Position numbers and translations under genes: made by a program. DNA of 64,000 nt, taken from NCBI RefSeq assembly GCF_002165305.2, contig NZ_CP032286.1:1240001-1304000 (forward strand). Direction: 5' to 3'. Below, piece by piece: positions 1 through 8,992 of this stretch; positions within the stretch are counted from its first letter, which is position 1, and each line of letters begins with the position of its first letter. The notes under the pieces are model-generated. The model was given only the letters and a program-made list of their open reading frames with translations, ran no database searches and was not told the origin of the DNA. The DNA is from Acinetobacter sp. WCHA55 (GTDB lineage Bacteria; Pseudomonadota; Gammaproteobacteria; Pseudomonadales; Moraxellaceae).

Positions 1-138
1 GTATTAATTTAAGTGATTGAATTTTAATAATTTGATCGAGCTATGTGCAGTTTTTGGAGTATAGAATAACTTTAAAAAAGCATAGAATAATTTCTTCTTA
101 TATGAAGATTGCATAACTAAATCATTCATTTTGAATGT

Positions 139-167
139 AAAAAAGCGACTGTAATAGTCGCTTTTTT
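139..167. terminator. Bidirectional intrinsic terminator
   Basis: An AGCGACT/AGTCGCT stem with a five-base loop is flanked by A-tracts on the left and a T-tract on the right, so it can stop transcription in both directions. It lies just beyond the stop codon of the minus-strand gene at 181-774. Confidence 0.8.
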
Positions 168-180
168 AAGGATTGCAAGC

Positions 181-774
181 TTACATAGGATAGTCTTGTA
201 AGCTGTCAAACACTTCAACTTGCTCTAAAGCATCAGTTTCAAGTGCAAGACAAAGCGTCACAATTTTCTTTAGATCAGCTAAATATTGTTCATCTTTAAA
301 CGATGCGCCTAACTGCAGGGCTTGAATACGGTCAGCGCTAATATCCAACGCTTGAGCAGCTTCAATCGCATTAACTTCATTAAAAAATGCAGTAACAGCA
401 TGATTTAATTCAAGGTCCGATGCATTGAGAATACCTTGATCCAGTTGCTCTTCAAATTGTGGGGTAGGAGACTGCAAAGCTTGAGTAAAGTTTTGCACTA
501 GACGTTGATCGAGAACATCAATCATTTTAAGCATGTCATAACCTTTAAAAGAAATAAGGTGATTAAACAGGGGGAGTACAGCCGGAAAATAAGCATTAAC
601 GAATGCTTTAAAATTGGTTGAAAAATAATCCAATTTGGAACTTTTTGCAAATAGATTCCGATAAATGAAAGATGGATTTGTTAAGTGAATGAAAAGCTTA
701 ACTTTATTAAATTGAGTGCCTGTGTGCATTTCACACCACTGTTCAATGGGCTCGGATAGATCAAAAAGAAGCAT
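181..774 (-). CDS. Hypothetical protein, 197 aa
   Basis: I do not recognise this family. The 197-residue product has no signal peptide or membrane segment and reads as a largely helical soluble protein. The N-terminal half is rich in aromatic and hydrophobic residues, and the C-terminal half is acidic, with several Leu/Ala-rich helices. It is followed directly by a strong hairpin terminator, and about 240 bp of AT-rich DNA separates it from the next gene upstream, so it is probably transcribed alone. Base composition matches its neighbours. The open frame, a sensible ATG and the terminator support a real gene, but no function can be inferred. Confidence 0.7.
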   Translation of the reverse strand: MLLFDLSEPIEQWCEMHTGTQFNKVKLFIHLTNPSFIYRNLFAKSSKLDYFSTNFKAFVNAYFPAVLPLFNHLISFKGYDMLKMIDVLDQRLVQNFTQALQSPTPQFEEQLDQGILNASDLELNHAVTAFFNEVNAIEAAQALDISADRIQALQLGASFKDEQYLADLKKIVTLCLALETDALEQVEVFDSLQDYPM

Positions 775-1011
775 TCAATGTGGAATATTGTGGGATTTTA
801 ATTAAAAATTTATTTTGGTTAATTTTAAATTATTGAAATATAGTTGTTATTTTGTCAGTGCTGATGCAAAGTTCTTCATTTTAAGATTACTAATGCGAAC
901 TCAAAACATTGTGGAACCGCAATTTATAAAGACAAGCTAAAGCAACATAAGGTGTATCATCTTACTTTAGTTGTCTGTGTTTGATGTGGAGAATGATGAA
1001 TGTTTAAGCCA

Positions 1012-1971
1012 CTAGTTAAAGTGCTTTTGCCTCAGTTGTTCTAGACGGAGTTGATATTGCTGCTGCCATGCACTTTCAGTTAAATTTTGTTTTTGCTGAT
1101 TCATTTCTTGGTTTAGAGTAGCAAGCTCAGATTGATAACTGGCGATCTGTTGTTGCTGACGAGCGACTTGTTGTTCGCGTTCAGCCAATTGCACTGCTTC
1201 TTTGCCTGAAAAGTAGCTGTTACGAATTTGTTGGGTAATTTCTTGCTGTTGTATTGGGTCGGTGACGCCAATTAAAGCCAATTTAAGGGCTTTATCATAA
1301 AGACCACTTTGACCATCAATGTTTTTGCTTGGGTTTTTATATTGTTGCTGTAATTGCGAGAGTTCACTCAGACGTTGTTGTAGCGTCATTTGCGGTGCTC
1401 GGGTTAAGAGCTCACCATAAGCGAACTGATAGCTGGCAAATTCTTTTTCTTCAGCAAAGCCCAGTAGTGTTTCTTGCTTACCTAAAGTTTGTTCACGTAA
1501 GTTCCAAATCTCCCGATAACGCTGTTGTGGAGTCATTTGTGTGGACATGGTTTTAGCTTGCATTTCTTTTTCGTAAAGTGGTAGACGTTCTATCAATTGT
1601 TTTAAAGTCTTGGCAAACTGCTGATCTGGATATTCGTCCAATACCTGTTTTAATAATGCCTGACAGTTGGTATCGGGGCAGCTTTGTTGTAACTGGTTTA
1701 ATAATTGTGTGATATTGCCTGGTTTTTTTTGAAAGTGTTGAATCATTTTTTGGATGGATTCTTGTTGCTGTTGTTGCTGCATTTTTGACTCGTTATTGTT
1801 TGCAGTGGCAAGCTTCTCTTGCAAACTGCTGGATTGAGCAGTCTCTGTAAGAGACGGTGAGGATGCCTGAGTTTGATCCGATGTGGCATATGATGACCCA
1901 AGGCCCAACCATATCACCACACCGATCACCAACACACTCAGCACCAAAGCGATAAGCCCAAAGCGCTTCAT
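1012..1971 (-). CDS. Lipase-foldase (Lif)-like membrane-anchored chaperone
   Basis: The 319-residue product has an N-terminal membrane anchor (about residues 5-27), a Q/S-rich linker and then a helical domain. That domain resembles lipase-specific foldases (LifO/LipB): a Leu-Arg-rich helix, an FAEE segment near residue 173, repeated helices, and a long Gln-rich coiled C-terminus. Foldases of this family stay in the inner membrane and fold a secreted lipase in the periplasm. The usual RxxFDY motif of true Lif proteins is not visible, so this is a divergent member. It follows the sphingomyelinase-like gene by 9 bp, and its ribosome site (AAGGAAG) abuts that gene's stop codon, so the two are translationally coupled. 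I infer that it folds the coupled phosphodiesterase rather than a lipase. A generic coiled-coil anchor protein is the alternative. Confidence 0.55.
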   Translation of the reverse strand: MKRFGLIALVLSVLVIGVVIWLGLGSSYATSDQTQASSPSLTETAQSSSLQEKLATANNNESKMQQQQQQESIQKMIQHFQKKPGNITQLLNQLQQSCPDTNCQALLKQVLDEYPDQQFAKTLKQLIERLPLYEKEMQAKTMSTQMTPQQRYREIWNLREQTLGKQETLLGFAEEKEFASYQFAYGELLTRAPQMTLQQRLSELSQLQQQYKNPSKNIDGQSGLYDKALKLALIGVTDPIQQQEITQQIRNSYFSGKEAVQLAEREQQVARQQQQIASYQSELATLNQEMNQQKQNLTESAWQQQYQLRLEQLRQKHFN

Positions 1972-1980
1972 TATTCTTCC

Positions 1981-3330
1981 TTATGGGTTGTATTGGAATT
2001 GACCCATGACAGGGAAGTGGTCAGATAAGTCCCAAGTCATAAACAAGGGATCGGCAGCCGAGCGAAGAATGCGGACATCATTACGTGCTTGGATAGGCTG
2101 GCGGTGGTTATTGGATGACACCACATAGTCTAAATACTCTACAGTAGAGCCACCCGTGAGTCCTGCACCCGCGAGTTTATTCACTCGTGGATCGAAGGTT
2201 GATTCGGTATATCCTGTGCTGACTGGTACTGTACCATTCAAGTTAATTTGCATTTGTGCATAATCTTGCGGCCACAGGAGTTTGTTGACATTAAAGTCAC
2301 CGCCCATAAGTACGGCATCAAATGACGGGATATTTTGCTTATCGACCAAAGCGCGGATTTGCTTAAATTGTTGCTGGCGCATATCACGTGCCGCGTCGGT
2401 ATCAAACGATGCGGTATGTGTGGAGGTCACATGGTAGGCTTTGCCATTCTTGAGAATTTCAGCATAAATCACGCCTTTATCGGCAAAACAGTCAATCCCT
2501 GTACAGCTCGGGTAAATAAAATGGTCCGTTTTTACAATAGGATGGCGACTGGCAACCAATATGCCGCTGTCATAAATGTTGTAGCCTGAACCGACCGGAA
2601 TATAGGTTTGGTACGGATATTCCTGAGCTAATTTGGCCAACATGGCGGTACGACCAGAAGCGAAGGTTTCTTGGAATAAGATTGCGTCGTAGCCTTTTAG
2701 GTTTTGCGGCAGTTGCTCTAAACGTGAATCAATTTTACTTGCCACTAAAGGAAGGGCATAAATATTGTAGGTTAAAACTTTAAATTCATCGGCACTGCTG
2801 GCAACGGGTTCTGGTACGGTATTTTGATGGATAGTGTAGTGGAAGTCGTCATAACCACCAGTGTACTCAGCTTTAAAAGCAGTCTGCGCGGCTTTTCCTG
2901 CATAATTGGTGTTAAAGCGCTGAATGATGCGGTCGTTGAACCATGGTGCAGAGAAATCACTGCCAGATGCAGAGTGTTTAATATCACTGCCAGACCAAGT
3001 GCCAGTCATAGATTGTTTCAGGGTGATGCTTGAACCACCGCCTGTAATGACTGTATCAAAATTATAGGTTTGACCTGACTTTACCCCAGTATAACGGTTA
3101 AAACGCAGTACACGTTTGGTTTCATAAGGTGCAATTTGGGTGGCTTCTTGAGCCCATTGACTCCCTTGAGTTAAGGTGCGTGTACCATGATGATTAATAT
3201 TGACGGATACCGTTTCAGGGGTGGTATTCGTCACATAAATGTATGAGTCTGCTATCACTTGCTGCGTACTCAGCAGTAACGATAACCATCCGATATTTTT
3301 CATTAAGTTTTTATTTAATTGGGTGCTCAT
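1981..3330 (-). CDS. Secreted sphingomyelinase-like phosphodiesterase (EEP superfamily)
   Basis: The 449-residue exoenzyme has a signal peptide that ends near residue 27. An N-terminal beta-rich domain of about 145 residues follows, then an endonuclease/exonuclease/phosphatase-fold catalytic domain from about residue 182. The expected metal and catalytic positions are present: N189 in the YNIY motif, E221 in FQET, H305 in STHT, D345/N347 in GGDFNVN and D437/H438 in SDH. These match bacterial neutral sphingomyelinases and related phospholipases C that cleave phosphocholine head groups. A strong GGAGGG ribosome site supports the ATG at 3330. The downstream coupled gene encodes a foldase-like protein, which suggests help in periplasmic folding before export. 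A nuclease in the same superfamily is possible but less likely given the domain order. Confidence 0.75.
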   Translation of the reverse strand: MSTQLNKNLMKNIGWLSLLLSTQQVIADSYIYVTNTTPETVSVNINHHGTRTLTQGSQWAQEATQIAPYETKRVLRFNRYTGVKSGQTYNFDTVITGGGSSITLKQSMTGTWSGSDIKHSASGSDFSAPWFNDRIIQRFNTNYAGKAAQTAFKAEYTGGYDDFHYTIHQNTVPEPVASSADEFKVLTYNIYALPLVASKIDSRLEQLPQNLKGYDAILFQETFASGRTAMLAKLAQEYPYQTYIPVGSGYNIYDSGILVASRHPIVKTDHFIYPSCTGIDCFADKGVIYAEILKNGKAYHVTSTHTASFDTDAARDMRQQQFKQIRALVDKQNIPSFDAVLMGGDFNVNKLLWPQDYAQMQINLNGTVPVSTGYTESTFDPRVNKLAGAGLTGGSTVEYLDYVVSSNNHRQPIQARNDVRILRSAADPLFMTWDLSDHFPVMGQFQYNP

Positions 3331-3357
3331 GTGTTCCCTCCATGATGTTTTTATTCA

Positions 3358-3376
3358 ATATTGTGTAAAACAATAT
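3358..3376. promoter_or_regulatory. Perfect 7-bp inverted repeat upstream of the sphingomyelinase gene
   Basis: ATATTGT and ACAATAT are separated by five bases, 28-46 bp upstream of the start codon of the phosphodiesterase gene. The position fits an operator or a 5'-UTR hairpin. No regulator can be named. Confidence 0.35.
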
Positions 3377-3632
3377 GACGAGATCACTATGGCAGTTAAT
3401 TTTTTGAAGTCAGTGACAAAGTGCGACAGCCCCCTGATTTTCCGATGAATGAGCATTAAAAAATCAATTTAAGGTATAAGCTCTGTTGACATTTCATTTG
3501 GAAAAAACAAAACCCAAATCAGAATAATAGAATGTTAAGGTTTTACTTGAACGAGAGAATTTTATTAGCTGGTGATTTGTGCTGTAGAAAGAGCAACAGC
3601 ATCTTATTGCTGCCTATATCAAGCGACCTGTG
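3377..3632. other. Intergenic region without a convincing gene
   Basis: This AT-rich stretch lies between the phosphodiesterase promoter region and the 3' end of the AraC-type gene. It should hold the promoter of the minus-strand phosphodiesterase operon. I see no coding frame with a ribosome site and no clear terminator. Confidence 0.5.
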
Positions 3633-4658
3633 TTAAGCGTCTTTATTTTGACGATAAGCGCCGGGGCTAACCCCAGTCCACTTTTTAAAAGCACGGTGGA
3701 ACGCACTCGGATCATGAAAATTGAGTTCAGTGCTAATGTCTTGTAATGATACTTGGCTGTTACTGAGCAGCTCAATCGCCATATCTCGGCGTATATCATT
3801 TTTGAGTTGCTGATAACTGAAACCTTCGCTTTTAAGTCGCCGCTGAATAGTCGCCTCAGACATATTGAAATGATGGGCAATTTCAGACAGTTCAAGCCAT
3901 TGTAGAGGTGGCTCTTGCATTAAGTAGCGACGAATCTGGGCACTGGTTGAATGTGGGTTTTTATAACGGGTCAGTAAAATATGTGGAGTTTGCTGAATAA
4001 ATTGATACCACGATTTACTGTCCTGTTTTATGGGTATTTTTAAGTAATTTGCATCGAACTGAATATAGTTTTCCGCCATTTGATACTGGATATTCTCACA
4101 AAAACGAACTTTGTAATCGATGTCATCTATTGGCACATCACATTTGAGTTGAATTTGATTCAAAATCACCCGTTGACCCACCAACCAACACATAAGCGCA
4201 TGAATCAGCATGATGTAAGTCGCGTAACTAAACATGCGTTTGGGCTGTTGTCGTTCATATATCACAATATAGGCATAATGCTCTTGCACCATGAGCTGAC
4301 TGCTAAAGTCGTCTAGCACCAGATTCATAAACTGCAAAATATGCTGAATGGCTTGGTCGAGCTGGGTAGTGTGTAACAGTGATTTAGATAAAAACTGAAA
4401 ACTGCCACGGCGCATAGCATGGCGATCCATTCCGAAAAACTCATCATTCATGACATTGGCCAGTTCAGTCCAGAGCTGTGCATATTGATTGACTGAGACC
4501 CTTGCTTTTGAAGCACCTAAGAGTTCGCTATTGATACCTGCATTTTTCAAAATATCTGCAATCGCATATCCCTGCTTTTCAGCTTCAAACAATGCTTCGT
4601 GTACCAAAGCAATTGAAATGGAATCTTTCTGGGCGTTTGCATGTTCCGATGCAGTCAT
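3633..4658 (-). CDS. AraC/XylS-family transcriptional regulator (OruR-like architecture)
   Basis: The 341-residue regulator has an N-terminal sensor domain of the arabinose-binding type found in OruR-like proteins (about residues 20-200). A C-terminal AraC double helix-turn-helix follows, containing the segments SEATIQRRL and FHDPSAFHRAFKKWTG before a SPGAYR end. I chose the ATG at 4658 because GGAAG lies six bases upstream. An in-frame ATG at 4694 would add 12 residues but lacks a ribosome site. The gene is divergent from the acyl-CoA catabolic genes beginning at 4802, and regulators of this type usually control the adjacent catabolic operon. I infer that it activates those genes in response to an acyl substrate, which the sequence does not reveal. 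Confidence 0.8.
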   Translation of the reverse strand: MTASEHANAQKDSISIALVHEALFEAEKQGYAIADILKNAGINSELLGASKARVSVNQYAQLWTELANVMNDEFFGMDRHAMRRGSFQFLSKSLLHTTQLDQAIQHILQFMNLVLDDFSSQLMVQEHYAYIVIYERQQPKRMFSYATYIMLIHALMCWLVGQRVILNQIQLKCDVPIDDIDYKVRFCENIQYQMAENYIQFDANYLKIPIKQDSKSWYQFIQQTPHILLTRYKNPHSTSAQIRRYLMQEPPLQWLELSEIAHHFNMSEATIQRRLKSEGFSYQQLKNDIRRDMAIELLSNSQVSLQDISTELNFHDPSAFHRAFKKWTGVSPGAYRQNKDA

Positions 4659-4801
4659 AGTGGCTTCCATATTTTTATTGTACATTTTGAGCATTGTCCA
4701 AAACCATCATGGAAGATGCAATATTTGGAAATTGTACTTAAAGGGTTCTGTGTTTACATTTCTTCTTAAGTCGTAGCATTCAATCATACAAGGAAAAATA
4801 A

Positions 4802-5572
4802 ATGAAGATTCAAGGGAAGGTTTTTGTCGTCACGGGTGGTGCATCGGGTTTAGGAGCAGCAACAGCACGTCTTTTGATTGAGCAAGGTGCGAAAGTCATT
4901 TTGGTGGATATGAACCAAACTTTGGGTGAAGAGCTACAGCGTGAGTTGGGTGAAAATGCTCAGTTTAAAAGCCTTGATGTTACGGATGAGCACGCCGTGC
5001 AAAGTTTCTTCCAAGAAGTCGAGGCGGAATATGCACAATTGAATGGTTTGGTGAACTGTGCGGGTGTAGCGCCTTCAGCCAAAGTGTTGGGTCGTGACGG
5101 TATTCATGAGCTGGCACTGTTCCAAAAAGTATTAAACATCAATGTCTCAGGTACTTTTAATATGCTGCGTTTTGCTGCGCAGTTAATCGCGAAATATGAA
5201 CTTCAAGCAGGTGAAGAAGAACGTGGCGTGATTGTGAATACAGCTTCAGTTGCAGCCTATGACGGACAAATTGGTCAGACTGCTTATGCAGCATCGAAAG
5301 GTGCTGTTGTCTCAATGACTTTACCGTTGGCACGCGAGCTAGCTCGTGAAAAAATTCGAGTGATGACCATTGCTCCAGGCATTATGGAAACGCCAATGTT
5401 GAAGGCGATGCCACAAAATGTACAAGATGCGTTGGGTGAAATGGTGCCATTTCCGAAGCGTTTGGCAAAACCGCAAGAGTTTGCTCAGCTTGTAGGTCAT
5501 ATTTTTGAAAATAGTTATTTGAATGGTGAAGTGATTCGTTTAGATGGCGCGATTCGTATGCAGCCTAAATAA
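4802..5572 (+). CDS. Short-chain dehydrogenase, 3-hydroxyacyl-CoA dehydrogenase type II-like
   Basis: This 256-residue classical SDR has the cofactor motif TGGASGLG at 11-18, NCAG at 85-88 and the catalytic set S149, Y162 and K166 (YAASK). An Asp at the end of beta-2 (VDMN) points to NAD(H). Overall it resembles the HSD10 group, which oxidises 3-hydroxyacyl-CoA and 3-hydroxy-2-methylbutyryl-CoA, the third step of beta-oxidation. AAGGA precedes the ATG. It begins the catabolic gene group with the acyl-CoA dehydrogenase and synthetase downstream, and is divergent from an AraC-type regulator. A 300-bp gap holding a repeat element separates it from the next gene. The substrate chain length is not determinable. 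Confidence 0.85.
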   Translation: MKIQGKVFVVTGGASGLGAATARLLIEQGAKVILVDMNQTLGEELQRELGENAQFKSLDVTDEHAVQSFFQEVEAEYAQLNGLVNCAGVAPSAKVLGRDGIHELALFQKVLNINVSGTFNMLRFAAQLIAKYELQAGEEERGVIVNTASVAAYDGQIGQTAYAASKGAVVSMTLPLARELAREKIRVMTIAPGIMETPMLKAMPQNVQDALGEMVPFPKRLAKPQEFAQLVGHIFENSYLNGEVIRLDGAIRMQPK

Positions 5573-5590
5573 TTTCTTAGGGTATACCCA

Positions 5591-5783
5591 TTGCGGAGTC
5601 TTAGCTTAAATAAATTCTTTTGTACTAGCTTATTCAGTTACTTTTGTTTTGGCAAAAGTAACCAAAACCATTGTCATTTGCAAAACTCGTTGAAGTACAT
5701 CTTCTGATCAATAACTCGCAAAAACAAGACGTAGAAATGTAGTCGTGTCTCGGACAGTTGCAAATGACTTTTTCGCGTATCGA
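5591..5783 (+). repeat. ~190-bp interspersed repeat, copy 1
   Basis: Copy 1 of a repeat whose second copy lies at 8993-9185 in the same orientation. Both contain GCGGAGTCTTA, then a small hairpin (CTTTTG/CAAAAG), a CAAAAC-ATTGTCA-TGCAAAAC block and a GTTGCA-ATGAC-TTTTCGCGTATC end. Inside copy 1, TGTCATTTGCAA and TTGCAAATGAC form a long-range inverted repeat of about 11 bp. The central ~60 bp differ between copies. It fills most of the gap between the dehydrogenase genes. Confidence 0.7.
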
Positions 5784-5873
5784 ATTCTAAGAATGGACGC
5801 TAAAAATAGATATTCAGGGCTGAGTTTAACTTTAAAAATTAAATCAAGGCTCTGACAGAGAAAGGGACATCTA

Positions 5874-7010
5874 ATGCTTTTAAATGAAGAACAAAAAATG
5901 GTTCAGGATATGTTGCGTAGTTATTCGCAAGAAAAACTGAAGCCAACCGCAGCTGCACGTGACAAAACCGCACAGTTTCCTGCGCAAGAACTCAAAGAGC
6001 TGGGTGAGTTAGGTGCTTTGGGTATGACTGTTTCACCTGAGTGGGGTGGTGCAGGCTTAGATTATATTTCACTGGTGGTGGCACTTGAGGAAATTGCAGC
6101 AGGTGATGGTGCTATTTCGACTATTGTCAGTGTGCAAAACTCACTACCGTGTGGCATTACCCAGCGTTATGGCACTGATGCGCAAAAGCAAAAATATTTA
6201 AGCAAGCTTGCCACGGGTGAGTGGTTGGGATGTTTTTGTCTCACTGAACCACAAGCAGGCTCAGATGCAGGTGCGTTGGAGTGTAAAGCCGTTCGTGAGG
6301 GCGATGAATGGGTGCTGAATGGAACCAAGCAATTCATTACCACAGGAAAGCATGCTCAAGTTGCTTTAATTTTTGCAGTTACAGACAAAGCTGCGGGTAA
6401 GAAAGGTATTTCTTGCTTTTTAGTCCCAACCGATACCGAAGGTTATATCGTCTCTCGTATAGAGGAAAAGATGGGGCAGCACTGTTCGGATACGGCAACC
6501 ATCGTTTTGGAGAACTGCCGCATTCCGGCTGATCATTTGCTAGGTGCGGAAGGTGAGGGCTATAAAATTGCCCTCTCAAATTTGGAGTCAGGACGTATTG
6601 GTATTGCAGCGCAATCAGTCGGTATGGCGCGCGCCGCTTTAGATGCTGCGGTTGAATATGCAAATGACCGCAAAGCCTTCGGTGTTGAAATTGTACAACA
6701 TCAGGCCGTTGCTTTTCGTTTAGCCGATATGGCAACGCAAATTGAAGCGGCACGCCAGTTAATTTTCCATGCAGCAGCTTTGAAGGATGCAGGATTACCA
6801 TGTTTAAAAGAAGCGTCTATGGCCAAACTGTTTGCCTCAACCATGGCGGAGCGTGTTTGTTCTGATGCTATTCAAATTCACGGTGGTTATGGCTATGTCT
6901 CAGATTTTCCAGTTGAGCGAATTTATCGGGATGTTCGTGTGAGCCAGATTTATGAAGGAGCATCTGATATTCAACGTCTTGTCATTGCACGTGAAGTCAC
7001 CAAGGTTTAA
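5874..7010 (+). CDS. Acyl-CoA dehydrogenase (short/branched-chain type)
   Basis: This 378-residue FAD flavoenzyme catalyses the first, alpha-beta desaturating step of acyl-CoA oxidation and passes electrons to ETF. It shows the family signatures LTEPQAGSDAG (123-133), which contacts FAD and substrate, and the C-terminal IYEGASDIQ with E361 at the catalytic-base position typical of short-chain and 2-methyl-branched members. Length is standard. It lies between the SDR and the acyl-CoA synthetase genes, 301 bp after the former (repeat-filled) and 256 bp before the latter. With its neighbours it suggests breakdown of a short or branched acyl substrate, but no thiolase or enoyl-CoA hydratase gene is in the cluster. 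Confidence 0.88.
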   Translation: MLLNEEQKMVQDMLRSYSQEKLKPTAAARDKTAQFPAQELKELGELGALGMTVSPEWGGAGLDYISLVVALEEIAAGDGAISTIVSVQNSLPCGITQRYGTDAQKQKYLSKLATGEWLGCFCLTEPQAGSDAGALECKAVREGDEWVLNGTKQFITTGKHAQVALIFAVTDKAAGKKGISCFLVPTDTEGYIVSRIEEKMGQHCSDTATIVLENCRIPADHLLGAEGEGYKIALSNLESGRIGIAAQSVGMARAALDAAVEYANDRKAFGVEIVQHQAVAFRLADMATQIEAARQLIFHAAALKDAGLPCLKEASMAKLFASTMAERVCSDAIQIHGGYGYVSDFPVERIYRDVRVSQIYEGASDIQRLVIAREVTKV

Positions 7011-7172
7011 GTCGACTCAGTTTTAGAACTTGGTCGATGTTCAAAGCCTGCATTTTCATTGAGGGATTTGGAAATTGTAGGTGCATTTAAAACATGGTTA
7101 TCTAGCTGTAGCCGTTAGTTACAGGTATTAAGTCGAGCAGCTGAACTACTTTAGGTTTTCAAATAATACAGG

Positions 7173-7190
7173 ACTGACAATGACGTCAGT
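7173..7190. promoter_or_regulatory. Inverted repeat upstream of the acyl-CoA synthetase gene
   Basis: ACTGAC and GTCAGT are separated by six bases in the 256-bp gap before the synthetase gene. It may be an operator. A second hairpin, GGCCAAA/TTTGGCC, lies at about 7223-7241, followed by TTAAAAAA. Confidence 0.25.
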
Positions 7191-7266
7191 TCAACGCTTA
7201 AAACGATAAAGAATATGGACGGCCAAAGTGGATTTGGCCTTAAAAAATGGATAATACGAGGTTGTC

Positions 7267-8916
7267 GTGATGAAGACATTAGAACAAGCCCACCAAGAAT
7301 TTAACTATGAGCAACTGATTCAGGAACAATTGGTCGGCCAACCCAATGCAATAAATGCCTATATTGAGTGCTGTCAGCGCTATGTCGGGCAGCAAAAAAC
7401 AGCACTCATTTGGGAAGGAAAAAATGGTGAGTCTGAGCAATGGAGTTTTGAACAGCTCGATGTGGCCTCAGCACAGTTGGCAAATTATTTTAAACATATT
7501 GGGATTCAAGTGGGTGACTGTATTGCAGGGCTGTTACCGCGTACGCCTGAGCTATTGATTACGATTTTAGCAACATGGCGGATCGGTGCGATTTACCAGC
7601 CTTTGTTTACTGCTTTTGAGTCGAAGGCAATTGAGCATCGAGTTTTAACTGCGAACACCAAATTGATTGTGACTAATGCAGAGCAACATCCAAAGCTAAA
7701 TCACATTGAAGTCAAACATATCCTTACAGTGAATGCAGGAATAAACTTAGCCAGCAATGAAGCTGATTTTTGGCAGGAAGCAAAACAACAGTCTGATCAA
7801 TGTGAGGCTGTTTTACGTAACTTTGATGATGATTTTCTAATGATGTTTACCTCAGGCACCACAGGTTTGGCCAAGTCAGTGCCTGTCCCATTAAAAGCAG
7901 TTTTGGCTTTTAAAGGTTATATGCAACATGCGGTAGATTTAAGAGAAGACGATTCATTCTGGAATTTAGCCGATCCGGGCTGGGCTTATGGGTTGTACTA
8001 TGGAATCACAGGGCCGCTCAGCTTGGGGCATAGCATCATTATGGATGAGCGTGCATTTAGCGTGGATCATGCGGTTGAAGTTATTAAAAAGTTTCGTGTC
8101 AGTAACTTAACGGGTTCGCCTACAGCTTTTCGGATGTTCTTCGGTTTCAAAGAAAAGTTTGATCCATCCATTAAAACTCACTTACGCGCCGTGAGTAGTG
8201 CAGGTGAGCCTTTAACCCCAGAAGTGATTCATTGGTTCAATAATGATCTGAACGTCAACATTTATGACCAGTATGGACAAACTGAGTTGGGCATGGTGAT
8301 TGCAAACCATCATGCACTGGGGCATGAGAAAAAAGTCGGCTCGGCAGGCTTTGCCAATCCAGGACATCGTTTTGCTGTACTGGATGCGAACCACCAAGAA
8401 GTGAAGCGCGGAGAGATTGGAACGTTGGCGATAGACTTTAGCCAGTCACCACTGACATGGTTTAAGGGTTATGGTGGCAATAATCGAAAGTCCTTTGTAG
8501 GACAGTATTATTTAACAGGTGATACAGTCAAGCTCAATGAAATTGGCGGTATCGATTTTGTAGGACGTGCTGACGATGTCATTACAACGTCAGGCTATCG
8601 AGTTGGTCCTTTTGATGTCGAAAGTACCTTACTTGAGTGTGCGGAAGTACTAGAGTCAGCTGTGATTGGTAAGCCTGATCCAGAACGTACAGAAGTGGTG
8701 AAAGCTTTTGTGGTGTTGAAACCACAGTACCAAGCCTCTAAAGCGTTGGATAGCAAACTCCAAGCCTATGTGCGCTCACGTTTATCTAAACATGCGTATC
8801 CGAAAGAAATTGAGTTTGTTGAAAGCTTGCCGAAGACGTCTAGTGGCAAAATTCAACGTAATTTACTGAAACAGCAAGAAGTGGCAAAAATGCAAACCTT
8901 ACAAGCCGCAATTTAA
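7267..8916 (+). CDS. AMP-forming acyl-CoA synthetase
   Basis: This 549-residue ANL-superfamily ligase activates a carboxylic acid to its acyl-CoA through an acyl-AMP. The P-loop TSGTTGLAKS lies at about 195-204, the A5 motif YGQTE in the middle, the hinge Asp in TGDTVKL, and the C-terminal catalytic Lys in SGKIQ at 528. ADDVITTSGYRVGP marks the mobile C-terminal domain. The ATG at 7267 was used, and the adjacent second Met (7270) is an alternative. It would feed the acyl-CoA dehydrogenase and SDR encoded upstream. Similarity in pattern to acetyl/propionyl- and medium-chain synthetases leaves the substrate open. The gap upstream may hold its own promoter. Confidence 0.85.
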   Translation: MMKTLEQAHQEFNYEQLIQEQLVGQPNAINAYIECCQRYVGQQKTALIWEGKNGESEQWSFEQLDVASAQLANYFKHIGIQVGDCIAGLLPRTPELLITILATWRIGAIYQPLFTAFESKAIEHRVLTANTKLIVTNAEQHPKLNHIEVKHILTVNAGINLASNEADFWQEAKQQSDQCEAVLRNFDDDFLMMFTSGTTGLAKSVPVPLKAVLAFKGYMQHAVDLREDDSFWNLADPGWAYGLYYGITGPLSLGHSIIMDERAFSVDHAVEVIKKFRVSNLTGSPTAFRMFFGFKEKFDPSIKTHLRAVSSAGEPLTPEVIHWFNNDLNVNIYDQYGQTELGMVIANHHALGHEKKVGSAGFANPGHRFAVLDANHQEVKRGEIGTLAIDFSQSPLTWFKGYGGNNRKSFVGQYYLTGDTVKLNEIGGIDFVGRADDVITTSGYRVGPFDVESTLLECAEVLESAVIGKPDPERTEVVKAFVVLKPQYQASKALDSKLQAYVRSRLSKHAYPKEIEFVESLPKTSSGKIQRNLLKQQEVAKMQTLQAAI

Positions 8917-8992
8917 TTTAAAAATAAAAGGGTCTTAGTGGTAAGTCGAATTCGCAGTAATTGTTGATCTAACCGATTGAAAAAAATTATCT

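Noticed and set aside
931..975. Bulged inverted repeat GACAAGCTAAAG / CTTTAGTTGTC
   Set aside because: A long loop and a bulge, with no T-tail on either strand. Too weak to call a terminator.
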